Of a stretch of DNA of 64,000 nt, positions 45,933 to 54,293 are shown piece after piece. How positions within the stretch are numbered: the first letter of the stretch is position 1; every line of letters starts with the position of its first letter. Source of the DNA: Chitinophagaceae bacterium (GTDB taxonomy: Bacteria; Bacteroidota; Bacteroidia; Chitinophagales; Chitinophagaceae); the NCBI GenBank assembly GCA_016715365.1, contig JADKAM010000011.1:38108-102107 (forward strand), given 5' to 3'. The position numbers were made by a program, and so were the translations under genes. The notes below the pieces were generated by a model. The model did not search any database. It was not told where the DNA came from and saw nothing but the letters and a program-made list of their open reading frames with translations.

Positions 45933-46784
45933 TTACACAATCATCTTTTCAATTGGCAATACCAGAATACCCTCAGCATCGTATCCTTTCAATTTTTCTA
46001 TCACTTCCCAAAAATCATTTTCATTCACCACAGTCTGCACACTACTCCAACCGGCTTCTGCAAGCGGCACCACGGTTGGACTTTTCATTCCTGGCAACAA
46101 TGAAAAAATATTCTTCAACTGACTATTGGGCGCATTCAACATGATATACTTATTGTTTTTTGCTGTTTTAACTGAGTTGATTCGCAACAATAATTTCTCC
46201 AGCAGCCTTGCATTTTCTTCAGAAAGATCTTTGTTGGCGCATAACACCGCTTCTGATCTTACAATAACTTCCACTTCCTTTAAACCGTTGGTGAATAAAG
46301 TACTGCCGCTGCTTACCAGGTCGCAGATGGCATCTGCCAAACCAATACCAGGCGCTATTTCAACGGAGCCGCTGATCTCATGAATTTCTGCGTTGATCTT
46401 ATTTTCCTGTAAATACTTTTGAAGTATGCTGCTATATGAAGTGGCGATCTTTAATCCATGCAGGTCGGCAACTGTTTGGTATGGCATATTTTTAGGCACT
46501 GCAATACTTAACCTGCATTTACCAAAACCCAATCTGAAAACCAGGTCTATGTCCTTTGCCTTTTCCAGTAAAACATTTTCTCCCACAATACCTATATCTG
46601 CAACACCGTCATATACGTACTGCGGAATATCATCATCCCTTAAAAAATAAACTTCCAAAGGAAAATTTTCAGCTACAGCTTTCAACTGCTTGTGGCCATT
46701 GTTTAACTGAATGCCGCATTCTTTTAAGAGTTTAACAGAGTCCTCATACAATCTTCCTGATTTTTGAACAGCGATCTTTAACAT
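45933..46784 (-). CDS. hisG: ATP phosphoribosyltransferase, long form
   Basis: HisG catalyses the first, feedback-inhibited step of histidine synthesis. The 283-residue length and a C-terminal regulatory domain (residues 210-283, WSSVQTVVNENDFWEVIEKL) mark the long, HisZ-independent type. The catalytic part has LKIAVQKSGRLYED and the PRPP-binding EISGSVEIAPGIGLAD. It is the first structural gene of the operon, 88 nt after the stop codon of the leader peptide; the attenuator hairpin lies between. Confidence 0.95.
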   Translation of the reverse strand: MLKIAVQKSGRLYEDSVKLLKECGIQLNNGHKQLKAVAENFPLEVYFLRDDDIPQYVYDGVADIGIVGENVLLEKAKDIDLVFRLGFGKCRLSIAVPKNMPYQTVADLHGLKIATSYSSILQKYLQENKINAEIHEISGSVEIAPGIGLADAICDLVSSGSTLFTNGLKEVEVIVRSEAVLCANKDLSEENARLLEKLLLRINSVKTAKNNKYIMLNAPNSQLKNIFSLLPGMKSPTVVPLAEAGWSSVQTVVNENDFWEVIEKLKGYDAEGILVLPIEKMIV

Positions 46785-46816
46785 GTTTTTTATTTTTTGT
46801 GGGTTTGGCGCAATAA

Positions 46817-46846
46817 AAAAGGGCTTACTTTTCAGTAAGCCCTTTT
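46817..46846 (-). terminator. Attenuator terminator of the his operon
   Basis: A 12-bp perfect stem (46817-46828 with 46835-46846, arm AAAAGGGCTTAC) with a 6-nt loop. On the minus strand it ends in a run of six T. It lies between the leader peptide and hisG. Part of its 5' arm (CTTACTG, 46839-46833) can pair instead with CAGGTAAG at 46888-46881 inside the leader gene. Confidence 0.88.
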
Positions 46847-46871
46847 GAGAATATGCTTCATTGCATACATA

Positions 46872-46931
46872 TCAACATAACTTACCTGGCGGTAATGTAT
46901 GATGATGATGTATGTTTATAATTTGCTTCAT
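46872..46931 (-). CDS. hisL: His operon leader peptide (19 aa, four His in a row)
   Basis: The ATG at 46931 opens 19 codons ending in TGA: MKQIINIHHHHTLPPGKLC. His codons 8-11 (46899-46910) are consecutive. The end of the reading frame overlaps a segment able to form an antiterminator with the 5' arm of the terminator. A ribosome stalled at the His codons leaves that segment free, while a ribosome reaching the stop covers it. This is the logic of his attenuation in enterobacteria, here in a Bacteroidota-type genome. It is too short for ordinary gene finders. Confidence 0.88.
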   Translation of the reverse strand: MKQIINIHHHHTLPPGKLC

Positions 46932-46939
46932 TTGTTGCA

Positions 46940-46970
46940 CAAAGTAAAGGCCGATGCATTGAACTGCCAA
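46940..46970 (-). promoter_or_regulatory. Promoter of the his operon
   Basis: TTG (46970-46968) and TTACTTTG (46947-46940) are spaced 20 nt apart, a good match to the Bacteroidota TTG/TAnnTTTG promoter with one mismatch. It fits in the gap between the dipeptide epimerase stop codon and the leader ATG at 46931, leaving about 8 nt before the start codon. Confidence 0.6.
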
Positions 46971-46977
46971 ATAAAAT

Positions 46978-47994
46978 TCAGAATGACTGAACATTAATGC
47001 CCAATCCAGGCAGATCATTGAACAGAATTTTCCCAAAATCAAATTTCACGCCTTCTGCTGTATCTTCTGCCAGCAAAAGAGTCCCATCCATATCCACATA
47101 ATCCAGCATGGGCGCCAGTTGTGCAATGGCTGCCGTACCAACCGAACTCTCATTCATACAGCCCACCATCACGGTCATTCCCAGTTCTTTTGCTTTGGTT
47201 ATCATGCGCCTGGCAGGTGTAATGCCGCTGCACTTGGTTAATTTTATATTGATGCCATGAAAATGATGGTGGCATTTTTCCACATCTGCTTCAGCAACAC
47301 AGGCTTCATCTGCAATTAAAGGCAATGGAGATTTTTCAAATAACACTTTCATACCTTCCCAATCATCTTTTGCCAACGGCTGTTCTACCAGTTCAACACC
47401 CAAATCTTTTAAAACAGGAATTTTTTGCAAGGCCTCTTCCAGTGTCCATCCTGCATTGGCATCAACCCGTAAAACAGCAGTTGTATGTTTGCGTAATGCT
47501 GCAACCATTTCCATATCTCCTTCTACCCCAACTTTTACTTTATAGATGGGCCATGGTTTATCTTTCATTTTCTCTACCATTTTTTCAATGGTATCAATTC
47601 CGATTGTAAAATCTGTTAACGGTGCCGTTGCAATATCAAGCCCCCATAATTCATGCAGTTGTTTTCTTTTCAGTTTGCCGTAAATATCCCAGGCTGCCAT
47701 ATCCAGCGCACAAACCAGAAAAGGATTTCCCGGAAATAAATGATGCAGGTAATGCCAGTATCTTTCAGGATCGGAGAATGCAAATTTTTCTACAAATATC
47801 TTTTTCCGCTCGAGGTCTTCTGCCATTTTTTCAACCGTGATGTTGTAATACTTAATGGGTGGCGATTCGCCGTAGCCTTTAATGCCCATAAAATCGAGCT
47901 CAACAATAAATGTTGGCTGATGTGTTTTGGTGCCCTTGGAAATGGTGAACGGATGATGAAACGGAAGATTGTATGTTTTGTATTGTACTTTCAT
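46978..47994 (-). CDS. Dipeptide epimerase (L-Ala-D/L-Glu epimerase family)
   Basis: I set the start at ATG 47994 (MKVQYKTYNLPF), 338 residues; the longer frame to 48012 runs into a repeat. It is an enolase-superfamily enzyme of the muconate-lactonizing subgroup: catalytic Lys pair in YKVKVGVEG, metal ligands in RVDANAGW, VEQPL and IADEAC, second Lys in IKLTKCSGI, and MVGCMNESSVG. Relatives epimerise L-Ala-D-Glu from murein recycling. Exact dipeptide specificity is not visible. Confidence 0.85.
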   Translation of the reverse strand: MKVQYKTYNLPFHHPFTISKGTKTHQPTFIVELDFMGIKGYGESPPIKYYNITVEKMAEDLERKKIFVEKFAFSDPERYWHYLHHLFPGNPFLVCALDMAAWDIYGKLKRKQLHELWGLDIATAPLTDFTIGIDTIEKMVEKMKDKPWPIYKVKVGVEGDMEMVAALRKHTTAVLRVDANAGWTLEEALQKIPVLKDLGVELVEQPLAKDDWEGMKVLFEKSPLPLIADEACVAEADVEKCHHHFHGINIKLTKCSGITPARRMITKAKELGMTVMVGCMNESSVGTAAIAQLAPMLDYVDMDGTLLLAEDTAEGVKFDFGKILFNDLPGLGINVQSF

Positions 47995-48006
47995 TAAGAA
48001 GTGTTT

Positions 48007-48073
48007 TGTCATGCTGAGGAACGAAGCATCTTACAGGACAGCTAAATGAGATGCTTCGTTCCTCAGCATGACA
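48007..48073. repeat. Perfect 25-bp inverted repeat, 17-nt loop
   Basis: The arms are 48007-48031 and 48049-48073, exact reverse complements, with core ATGCTGAGGAACGAAGCATC. It lies between malQ and the epimerase gene on the same strand. The sequence resembles a dispersed repeat I recall from Bacteroidota genomes, and is related in skeleton to the one at 1378-1446. Confidence 0.85.
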
Positions 48074-48089
48074 GCAGCCATTAAGTCAC

Positions 48090-50768
48090 TCACCTTCCGC
48101 TTTCCTTAATATAATTTTTTAGTTCTTCTGTAAAAGCTTTTTCATTCAACAGGTCTTCCAGGTTGATATGCATGCGGTAATTCCAGTAATGTTCTGCCTC
48201 TGCAGGAATATTGATCCTTTCTTCATTCGGGTCTTCTCTTCTTATTTCAGCATTCATACCCATCAGGTCCTGCAGTTGAAAAATACTCCACATAGCAGGC
48301 GAATACAGGTGTTGCAGAATAATTTCTTTATTGATCCAGGCTTCGCAATAAAACGGCGGCTCGCCGTTTTGCCCCATCAGGTGATTAAAAAAATGTTTTG
48401 TCTTAAAATTATCTTCTTCCCACCAGCCACGTATAGTGCTCATATCATGGGTAGATGGTGATACCACACTCAGGTAAGGTGCATCATTGGGATGAAAGAA
48501 TTCGCTGCCGGTTTTTTTAGGCATACGTTGTATCTCCAGGCTTAATATACCCAACTGCTCCATCACTTCAGGAACACAATGTGGCACCATGCCCAGGTCT
48601 TCGCCGCAAACCAGCATAGCCGTGTTGCTTTTTAAGCCTGGTAATTTTTTCATGGCTTCTTTTTTCCACAGCTCATCCTGGCGGTGAAAAAAGTAATCAA
48701 CATAAATAGCAGTTAATTCTTTTTGCGAATGCCTGTCGAGGTTCTTAAAAGAATAAGTATCCTGCATGGCAAAACGGAAATGAAATTCCTGTCCGTTTGA
48801 ATCCGGTACTTCAAAAAAAATCACGTTACTGATGAGATCGTACAAACCCTGCTTTATCTTATTATCAAATGTTTTATCGGTTTTAAAATAAGCTTCTACC
48901 TTACGTTGTGTATTGAATTTTTCTTTCAGTTTCAATCCACTGAAAAAAGTTTTTTTCACTTCATCTTTTTTGTCTTCAAAAAGATCTATCAGGATTGAAT
49001 CGGTTACATAAGGTTCGGTATAACGTGTTCTTTCAAAAGTGATACTCTTTGAAAATATCTCGTTAATAGAAACCGGAATGGCAGGCATGAATCTGCCCAT
49101 GATGCCTTCCACAGCATGTGCCGGTATACTCCAGATACGGAAGAAGCCGAGTATATGATCGATACGAAAAGCGTCGAAATAATTGCTCATCTGATCGAAC
49201 CGTTTGCGCCACCAGGTAAAATTGTCTTTTTGCATGGCCTCCCAGTTATACGTAGGAAAACCCCAGTTTTGCCCTTTGGCCGTAAAGGCATCCGGCGGTG
49301 CGCCTGCCTGTTCATTCATATGATAGAGGCAGGGTTCTACCCAGGCATCGGCGCTGTTGCGGCAAATGCCAATGGGGATATCTCCTTTTATAATGATGCC
49401 ATTCTTGTGTGCGTATTCAGTTGCTGCTTTTAACTGCAGGTGCAAATGATACTGTGTAAAATAATGCACGGCAATTTCGTCGTAATGTTTTTGCACAGGA
49501 CTTACCAGTTGCTGTATTTCACTTTCATCATACACCGCATTTGTTTTCCAGGTGGTAAAATCAGCCGTCTTATATTTATCTCTTAAGTAAGAAAATGCAG
49601 CATAGGGTTCCAGCCAGTGACGGTTAAATTCAAAGAAGTTCATAAACTTTAGATCATCTTTGAAATCCGTTTTCTGTAGGTGATACAGTTTACTTATGGC
49701 TTCAATTTTAATTTTAATCACTTCCTCATAGTCAAGTTCAGGCAGTTTATTAAGCTGCTCCTGTTTTGATGAAAGCGCTGTAGCCACTTCAGCATTTTCT
49801 TTGCCTGCAACCGTTTCAATATTCAATAACAGGGGATGTAATGCAAAGGCTGATATGGCTGAATAAGGATAAGAGTCTTTCCAGCTATAGGTTGCCGTGG
49901 TATCGTTAACCGGCAACAACTGTATCATTTTAAGGCCGGTGGTTTTTGCCCAGTCTACAAGCAGGTTAAGGTCGGTAAACTCGCCGGTACCAAAACTTTT
50001 TTTACTACGCAAACTAAAAACCGGGATGGCCACACCGGCAGCTTTCCAGTTAACATTATTCAGTTTTGCAAAACCATCATGCAAAATAGTAAATGCATCC
50101 GCACCATCCTCATTAAGTAATAACCGGTTATTCCCGTCTTCAAACCTGGTGAATTTTTTATTGGTAATATTATAAATGCCATATTTGTACCCAAGAGGAA
50201 AAACTGTTTTAGACAGATCCAGCTCAATCGTCCACCAGTTATCTTTTTTGCTGAGCAGCAGAACTTTTTCTTTGTCCCAGTCATTAAAAACTCCGCCCGA
50301 TCCGCTGATACAGATCATTTCATCCTCTTTAAGCAGGGGAGCTTTTACTTTAAATTGGTGTGTTGCTTTTACTGGCTTTTTGGATGCAGTTTCTTTTACA
50401 GCTTTACGCTTTAGCAATACATCGGTAAATGGTGCCGTAAAAAAAGCATTTTCATATTCTCCGGCATAGTTCCAGGTATCGTATGCTACAATTTTTGAGG
50501 CTTTTGTTTTATTCAGTTCTAAGATCCGGTCGTTACCAAACTCTGTATACAATTCTCCATGCTCATCCTTTAATATATACCTGTAACAAACGGGTTCATC
50601 CATATCTTTGGTATCAATTTCCACACTGCCATGCCATAACTGGTCATTCAAATAAGTAAGTGCAAAGGGTTTTGCAATATCGTCACTACCCAAAACTGTT
50701 ATATTGCCCGAAACAAAAACTGCCTCGCCAAATTTGGTTGAATAGCGTAAATAAAAATGTAAGATCAT
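48090..50768 (-). CDS. malQ: 4-alpha-glucanotransferase, DPE2-like (two CBM20 + GH77)
   Basis: The 892-residue cytoplasmic enzyme has two starch-binding CBM20 domains (residues 1-95, FYLRYSTKFGEAVFVSG; residues 130-230, GSGGVFNDWDKEK). The GH77 barrel has nucleophile Asp537 (FRIDHILGFF), acid/base Glu723 (CGEDLGMVPHCV) and Asp775 (STHDMSTIRGWW). Tandem CBM20 before GH77 is the layout of plant DPE2, which moves glucose from maltose to glycans. It likely handles maltose brought in by the starch locus. No signal peptide. It is separate from the locus by the his operon. Confidence 0.92.
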   Translation of the reverse strand: MILHFYLRYSTKFGEAVFVSGNITVLGSDDIAKPFALTYLNDQLWHGSVEIDTKDMDEPVCYRYILKDEHGELYTEFGNDRILELNKTKASKIVAYDTWNYAGEYENAFFTAPFTDVLLKRKAVKETASKKPVKATHQFKVKAPLLKEDEMICISGSGGVFNDWDKEKVLLLSKKDNWWTIELDLSKTVFPLGYKYGIYNITNKKFTRFEDGNNRLLLNEDGADAFTILHDGFAKLNNVNWKAAGVAIPVFSLRSKKSFGTGEFTDLNLLVDWAKTTGLKMIQLLPVNDTTATYSWKDSYPYSAISAFALHPLLLNIETVAGKENAEVATALSSKQEQLNKLPELDYEEVIKIKIEAISKLYHLQKTDFKDDLKFMNFFEFNRHWLEPYAAFSYLRDKYKTADFTTWKTNAVYDESEIQQLVSPVQKHYDEIAVHYFTQYHLHLQLKAATEYAHKNGIIIKGDIPIGICRNSADAWVEPCLYHMNEQAGAPPDAFTAKGQNWGFPTYNWEAMQKDNFTWWRKRFDQMSNYFDAFRIDHILGFFRIWSIPAHAVEGIMGRFMPAIPVSINEIFSKSITFERTRYTEPYVTDSILIDLFEDKKDEVKKTFFSGLKLKEKFNTQRKVEAYFKTDKTFDNKIKQGLYDLISNVIFFEVPDSNGQEFHFRFAMQDTYSFKNLDRHSQKELTAIYVDYFFHRQDELWKKEAMKKLPGLKSNTAMLVCGEDLGMVPHCVPEVMEQLGILSLEIQRMPKKTGSEFFHPNDAPYLSVVSPSTHDMSTIRGWWEEDNFKTKHFFNHLMGQNGEPPFYCEAWINKEIILQHLYSPAMWSIFQLQDLMGMNAEIRREDPNEERINIPAEAEHYWNYRMHINLEDLLNEKAFTEELKNYIKESGR

Positions 50769-50857
50769 CCTAAAGGGTTAAGAGGCGGCAATATAACACT
50801 TTACAGAAAAAATTTAACATCAAATCTGTAAAATGCTTCAGATAAAAAGATCTGCCT

Positions 50858-50865
50858 TATATTTG
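50858..50865 (+). promoter_or_regulatory. -7 box TATATTTG
   Basis: A perfect TAnnTTTG match 15 nt before the ATG at 50881. No clear TTG lies upstream. Confidence 0.4.
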
Positions 50866-50880
50866 CCAAAAATAATTAAA

Positions 50881-51039
50881 ATGGAAACAACCAAAAAAAG
50901 AACGGGCCTTTACTGGGTATTATTTTTACTTTCTGTTGTGTTATTCTTTGTAGTATTATACTCGCCGTATGGTTCGTGGGTTTCAATGGTGCTGCCTTTT
51001 AACGTTACGTTTTTTGCGCTGGCACTTGATTTGATGTAA
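50881..51039 (+). CDS. Small single-pass membrane protein (52 aa)
   Basis: From ATG 50881 the product is 52 residues: a basic start (METTKKRTG), one long hydrophobic span (WVLFLLSVVLFFVVLYSP) and a second hydrophobic stretch up to the C-terminus. The preferred ATG lies downstream of a -7 box; the ATG at 50833 lies upstream of it. A terminator follows at 51065. Its function is unknown. Confidence 0.55.
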   Translation: METTKKRTGLYWVLFLLSVVLFFVVLYSPYGSWVSMVLPFNVTFFALALDLM

Positions 51040-51064
51040 TCTGTAATAAAAAAAATCTTTATAT

Positions 51065-51094
51065 GCCATTCGTCAACCAGGCGAATGGCTTTTT
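51065..51094 (+). terminator. Rho-independent terminator
   Basis: GCCATTCG (51065-51072) pairs with CGAATGGC (51082-51089), followed by T5. It ends the 52-residue protein gene; the T run overlaps the stop codon of the convergent gene. Confidence 0.8.
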
Positions 51095-52937
51095 AATTGG
51101 CAATTATGAAGCCGGGACGGCTTATAAAACTGCTCTTGAATTTAAAACGGATATTACTGTTAATCTCTATCTTCCAGGAATTCATTTCACCGTTGGTCCT
51201 GGGAAAATAATATGCCCTTAGTTCAACGGTACCAAAAGTGAGGTTCTCATTACGGGTACGTACACCTCCGCCTATGGTTGTAAAAACATCGCTATGCTTT
51301 AAATTCATTTTTGATGGTTTAAGCAATATGGCATCGCTGAAAATGAAAGGCGCAAACCTGAAGCCCAGTATTTTGGTGGTATTGTAAAATACCGATTCAA
51401 ATTTTAAAGTGGCCCTCAAATCCGACTCGAGTGAATCATTACTGAAATATGGTAAACCAAAATTACCGTTAAGGTATAATGGTGCATTTAAATGGGGGTT
51501 TGCCTGGGCGGTGATACCGGTGCTTATAAACACCCTGTTATACCATTTAGTACTTAATTTTCGCAGGCGGGTAAAATGCTCCACATTAAAAAGCATATCA
51601 ACATCTTCAAAATGGTCCCGGTAAAAATAACCGCCCAGTTTTAATGTGTAGTTAACGTATAAACCTTTTCTTCTGAAATTAGCAAGTGACAGATCGATAC
51701 CTCCATATGGTCTTTTACTGTCTATTATTCCGCTTTCTGTTCTTACATATCCCACAGTGCTAGCTGCACTAAACCCCTCAGGAATATCTTCATTCCTTCC
51801 AAATCCGTATATAAAACTGGTTTTGTAGAAAACCTGCCTGAAAAAATTCAGTGAAGTCAATGCTCCGGTAAAGTCTGCATAACCGGGATTGTATTTAATC
51901 CGGTATTGTGCCGGTATCAGCTGGAAGAAGGTTCTGAATCCCCTGATGGCAATAAACCGGTGCATGCGTATTTCCTTGTTTTCATAAAGCGAACGCTTAC
52001 TGTCTAAACTATATCCGAACCAGCCATCAACCGAGTAGTTAATATACTTAAACCTGTCGTGGTAAAGAGCGGAATCTACGTTATATACATTTCTGGTTCT
52101 GCGGTAGGTGTATTCCAATGCGCCGGTTGTTGGTATATACGGTGTAACCAGGGGCTTTTCAATCCTGGTATAAAAAACAGTTTCCTGGTTTCGGTCACTG
52201 CTAAAGGCTTTACCATAATCCTGATAGCCAGCAACTAAATCAATAAAAGACCCGGCAATATTGCGTTTCATCAACTCGCCGCCGATGCCTGTTTTTGGAA
52301 AGCGGTGATTTTCGTAAAAGCCACTTACCAAAACACGGCTGCCGCTTCCCAGAAAATTCTCATCCCGCAATTCTATCCTTCCTTTGTCTTTACTGCTTAT
52401 ATTAAGTCTTGCTCCAATTGAAAATATATCTTTGGTTAACACCACCACATCTACCGAATCAGTATTATTATCTGCAAATTCTACCAGTATCCTGGCATCT
52501 TTAATGTAAACCAGTTCTCTTAAATATCTTTCATTATCGGCAAGCAGGTAAGGCGATAAATGGTCACCCTTTTTAAAAAAGAGGTTTTTCTCAATAACAT
52601 TTTTTGAAGAATTCTTATGAAATGTTTGGGCTACACTTGCTCCAACATCATGTTTTATCCTGCTGGTATCATCTATATCATACTGAAAATCCAGTTGTAC
52701 ACTTTCTATTGACCGGATTATTTTTCCCCTGTATGCCAAAAATGGATTCTCCACTTTTTGAGGAGCTTCGTCTGGCGGTGTACGGGAGATGCTTTTGCCA
52801 AACCTGCCTAACAATCCCTTTTTTTTAGCAAGAAAAAAAGTGTCGTTTTTTTGAGGATCATCCTGCGCCAGCATGGGTTTATTAAAAAAGATAAGGGCAG
52901 CAAATAAAATCAAAATATAAGGGCCCTGTTTAATCAT
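51093..52937 (-). CDS. Omp85/BamA-like outer membrane protein
   Basis: I set the start at ATG 52937, a 614-residue protein with a signal peptide (MIKQGPYILILFAALI to MLAQ). Residues 75-200 have POTRA-like features (GKIIRSIESVQLD, NLFFKKGDHLSPYLLADNE, DSVDVVVLTKDIFSIG), and the rest is a barrel of amphipathic strands. It is shorter than BamA, with one or two POTRA domains, and so is closer to TamA or two-partner transporters. The final residues are IIAN, without a terminal Phe. Substrate unknown. Confidence 0.7.
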   Translation of the reverse strand: MIKQGPYILILFAALIFFNKPMLAQDDPQKNDTFFLAKKKGLLGRFGKSISRTPPDEAPQKVENPFLAYRGKIIRSIESVQLDFQYDIDDTSRIKHDVGASVAQTFHKNSSKNVIEKNLFFKKGDHLSPYLLADNERYLRELVYIKDARILVEFADNNTDSVDVVVLTKDIFSIGARLNISSKDKGRIELRDENFLGSGSRVLVSGFYENHRFPKTGIGGELMKRNIAGSFIDLVAGYQDYGKAFSSDRNQETVFYTRIEKPLVTPYIPTTGALEYTYRRTRNVYNVDSALYHDRFKYINYSVDGWFGYSLDSKRSLYENKEIRMHRFIAIRGFRTFFQLIPAQYRIKYNPGYADFTGALTSLNFFRQVFYKTSFIYGFGRNEDIPEGFSAASTVGYVRTESGIIDSKRPYGGIDLSLANFRRKGLYVNYTLKLGGYFYRDHFEDVDMLFNVEHFTRLRKLSTKWYNRVFISTGITAQANPHLNAPLYLNGNFGLPYFSNDSLESDLRATLKFESVFYNTTKILGFRFAPFIFSDAILLKPSKMNLKHSDVFTTIGGGVRTRNENLTFGTVELRAYYFPRTNGEMNSWKIEINSNIRFKFKSSFISRPGFIIAN

Positions 52938-53115
52938 GGATAGGTTGATAGCCAAGCTTGAAATGAGGGATAAAGGTATTGAAATACGCTGAATATAATG
53001 TTAACAGGGCCGTTTGGCAATTCAGGCAACAACTGGATTGTTGCAAAACAGAAACAGGCAAAAGAAAACAGCCGTTTCACTCAATTTTTTTCTCAAAAAT
53101 AACATATATTGTTTC

Positions 53116-53496
53116 ATGAATTTTACTAACCGGTTACTTTCACTGCTGTGTGGCCTGGGTATCATTATACTGCTGTTTGTTGTTACCAGCTTATTTGATA
53201 TTTTGATAGCAGTATTCTATTCACGCTTTTACACTACTGCTGCCTTTGTGGTAACATTTGGTGTGGGTGGTATTTTTGCTTCAGTATTCAGTTATTCAAA
53301 AGCAGTTGGCTTCGCAATGGTTAAAAATGAAATTACCAGGTGGAGTGTAATTATATTAATATGGGTAACGGCTGCGCTGTTTATTTATCCTTTATCTGTT
53401 TTAGAAGGTGGCGAGTACAAGGCTGCCTTTATAGCTTATGGGGTAACACTTGCATTAACCACGCTGCTGTTTATAAAAGGGAAAATAGAATTGTAG
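53116..53496 (+). CDS. Hypothetical membrane protein, four spans
   Basis: From ATG 53116 the product is 126 residues (MNFTNRLLSLLCG) with four hydrophobic spans; the longer frame from 53014 has no support. TATATTGT at 53105-53112 could be a poor -7 box. It is 28 nt before the next membrane protein gene on the same strand, so the two are likely one operon. No family recognised. Confidence 0.6.
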   Translation: MNFTNRLLSLLCGLGIIILLFVVTSLFDILIAVFYSRFYTTAAFVVTFGVGGIFASVFSYSKAVGFAMVKNEITRWSVIILIWVTAALFIYPLSVLEGGEYKAAFIAYGVTLALTTLLFIKGKIEL

Positions 53497-53524
53497 AAAT
53501 ATATAAGCTAAACCACAACTGCCT

Positions 53525-54232
53525 ATGTCTTTAACCACACAAGACCCTCCTGCCTCAAAACTGAGTTGGGATAAATTAATACCCGACGTGGTAATCATGT
53601 TACTGTATTTTGCTTTGCTTGAACCCCTGATGGCATGGCAATTGCAGCACCTGGCTTTATCCTGTACCATTTTAATGCTGCTGAATATTCTTGCCGTTGG
53701 CCTCGGTTGTTATACATTCTTTACGGCTTATGCTGATACAGATGCCATGGTTAAATATAAAAATTCTTTATCCACTTTTGAAAGTGCAGTTATGGGATTA
53801 TCTGCCTTTATCAGCTGCCTTGCATTTTTCTGGTGGCTTGTTCCGTTTGCTGCAGTAAAAAAAATGGGCGTAACAGATACCGGGTTTATTATAGGTGCCA
53901 CTGTTTACTTCCTTACATATATGGGAGTAGTGGTAAGTACTATTAATGACAAAAAGGTAAATAACACAACTCAACCTGCTCTGTTAAAAATAAGCAATGC
54001 CGCTGTGTTAATAGCTTTCTTCTTTTTTAGTTATGCTTTTTTACTAATGTCTCTACAACATTGGAAACCAGGTTTTATGGCAGCACCTTACCTGGCTATT
54101 ATCTGCATGTTTGCATTTTATTTACCCCTGCGTTTCTTTCTTTTATTGCGGCCACCATTTAATAAGCTGGAGTATTTCAGTTTTATCCTTTGTTTTGGAT
54201 TTTTAATGATGCAGCTGTTTACAAGATTATGA
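53525..54232 (+). CDS. Hypothetical membrane protein, six to seven spans
   Basis: A 235-residue integral membrane protein: a short polar start, then six or seven hydrophobic segments between residues 20 and 232. I see no catalytic motif or transporter signature. It is probably cotranscribed with the four-span protein before it, and the pair may form a complex (inference). Confidence 0.65.
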   Translation: MSLTTQDPPASKLSWDKLIPDVVIMLLYFALLEPLMAWQLQHLALSCTILMLLNILAVGLGCYTFFTAYADTDAMVKYKNSLSTFESAVMGLSAFISCLAFFWWLVPFAAVKKMGVTDTGFIIGATVYFLTYMGVVVSTINDKKVNNTTQPALLKISNAAVLIAFFFFSYAFLLMSLQHWKPGFMAAPYLAIICMFAFYLPLRFFLLLRPPFNKLEYFSFILCFGFLMMQLFTRL

Positions 54233-54241
54233 TGTAATAAA

Positions 54242-54270
54242 AACAGGGATATAATTAATACCCCTGTTTA
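54242..54270 (-). terminator. Weak terminator, minus strand
   Basis: AAACAGGG (54242-54249) pairs with CCCTGTTT (54263-54270) around a 13-nt loop. On the minus strand the stem is followed by a short T-rich run, so it could end the gene at 54294-55325. Confidence 0.5.
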
Positions 54271-54293
54271 AGAAATTATTTAATTGGTCCGGT

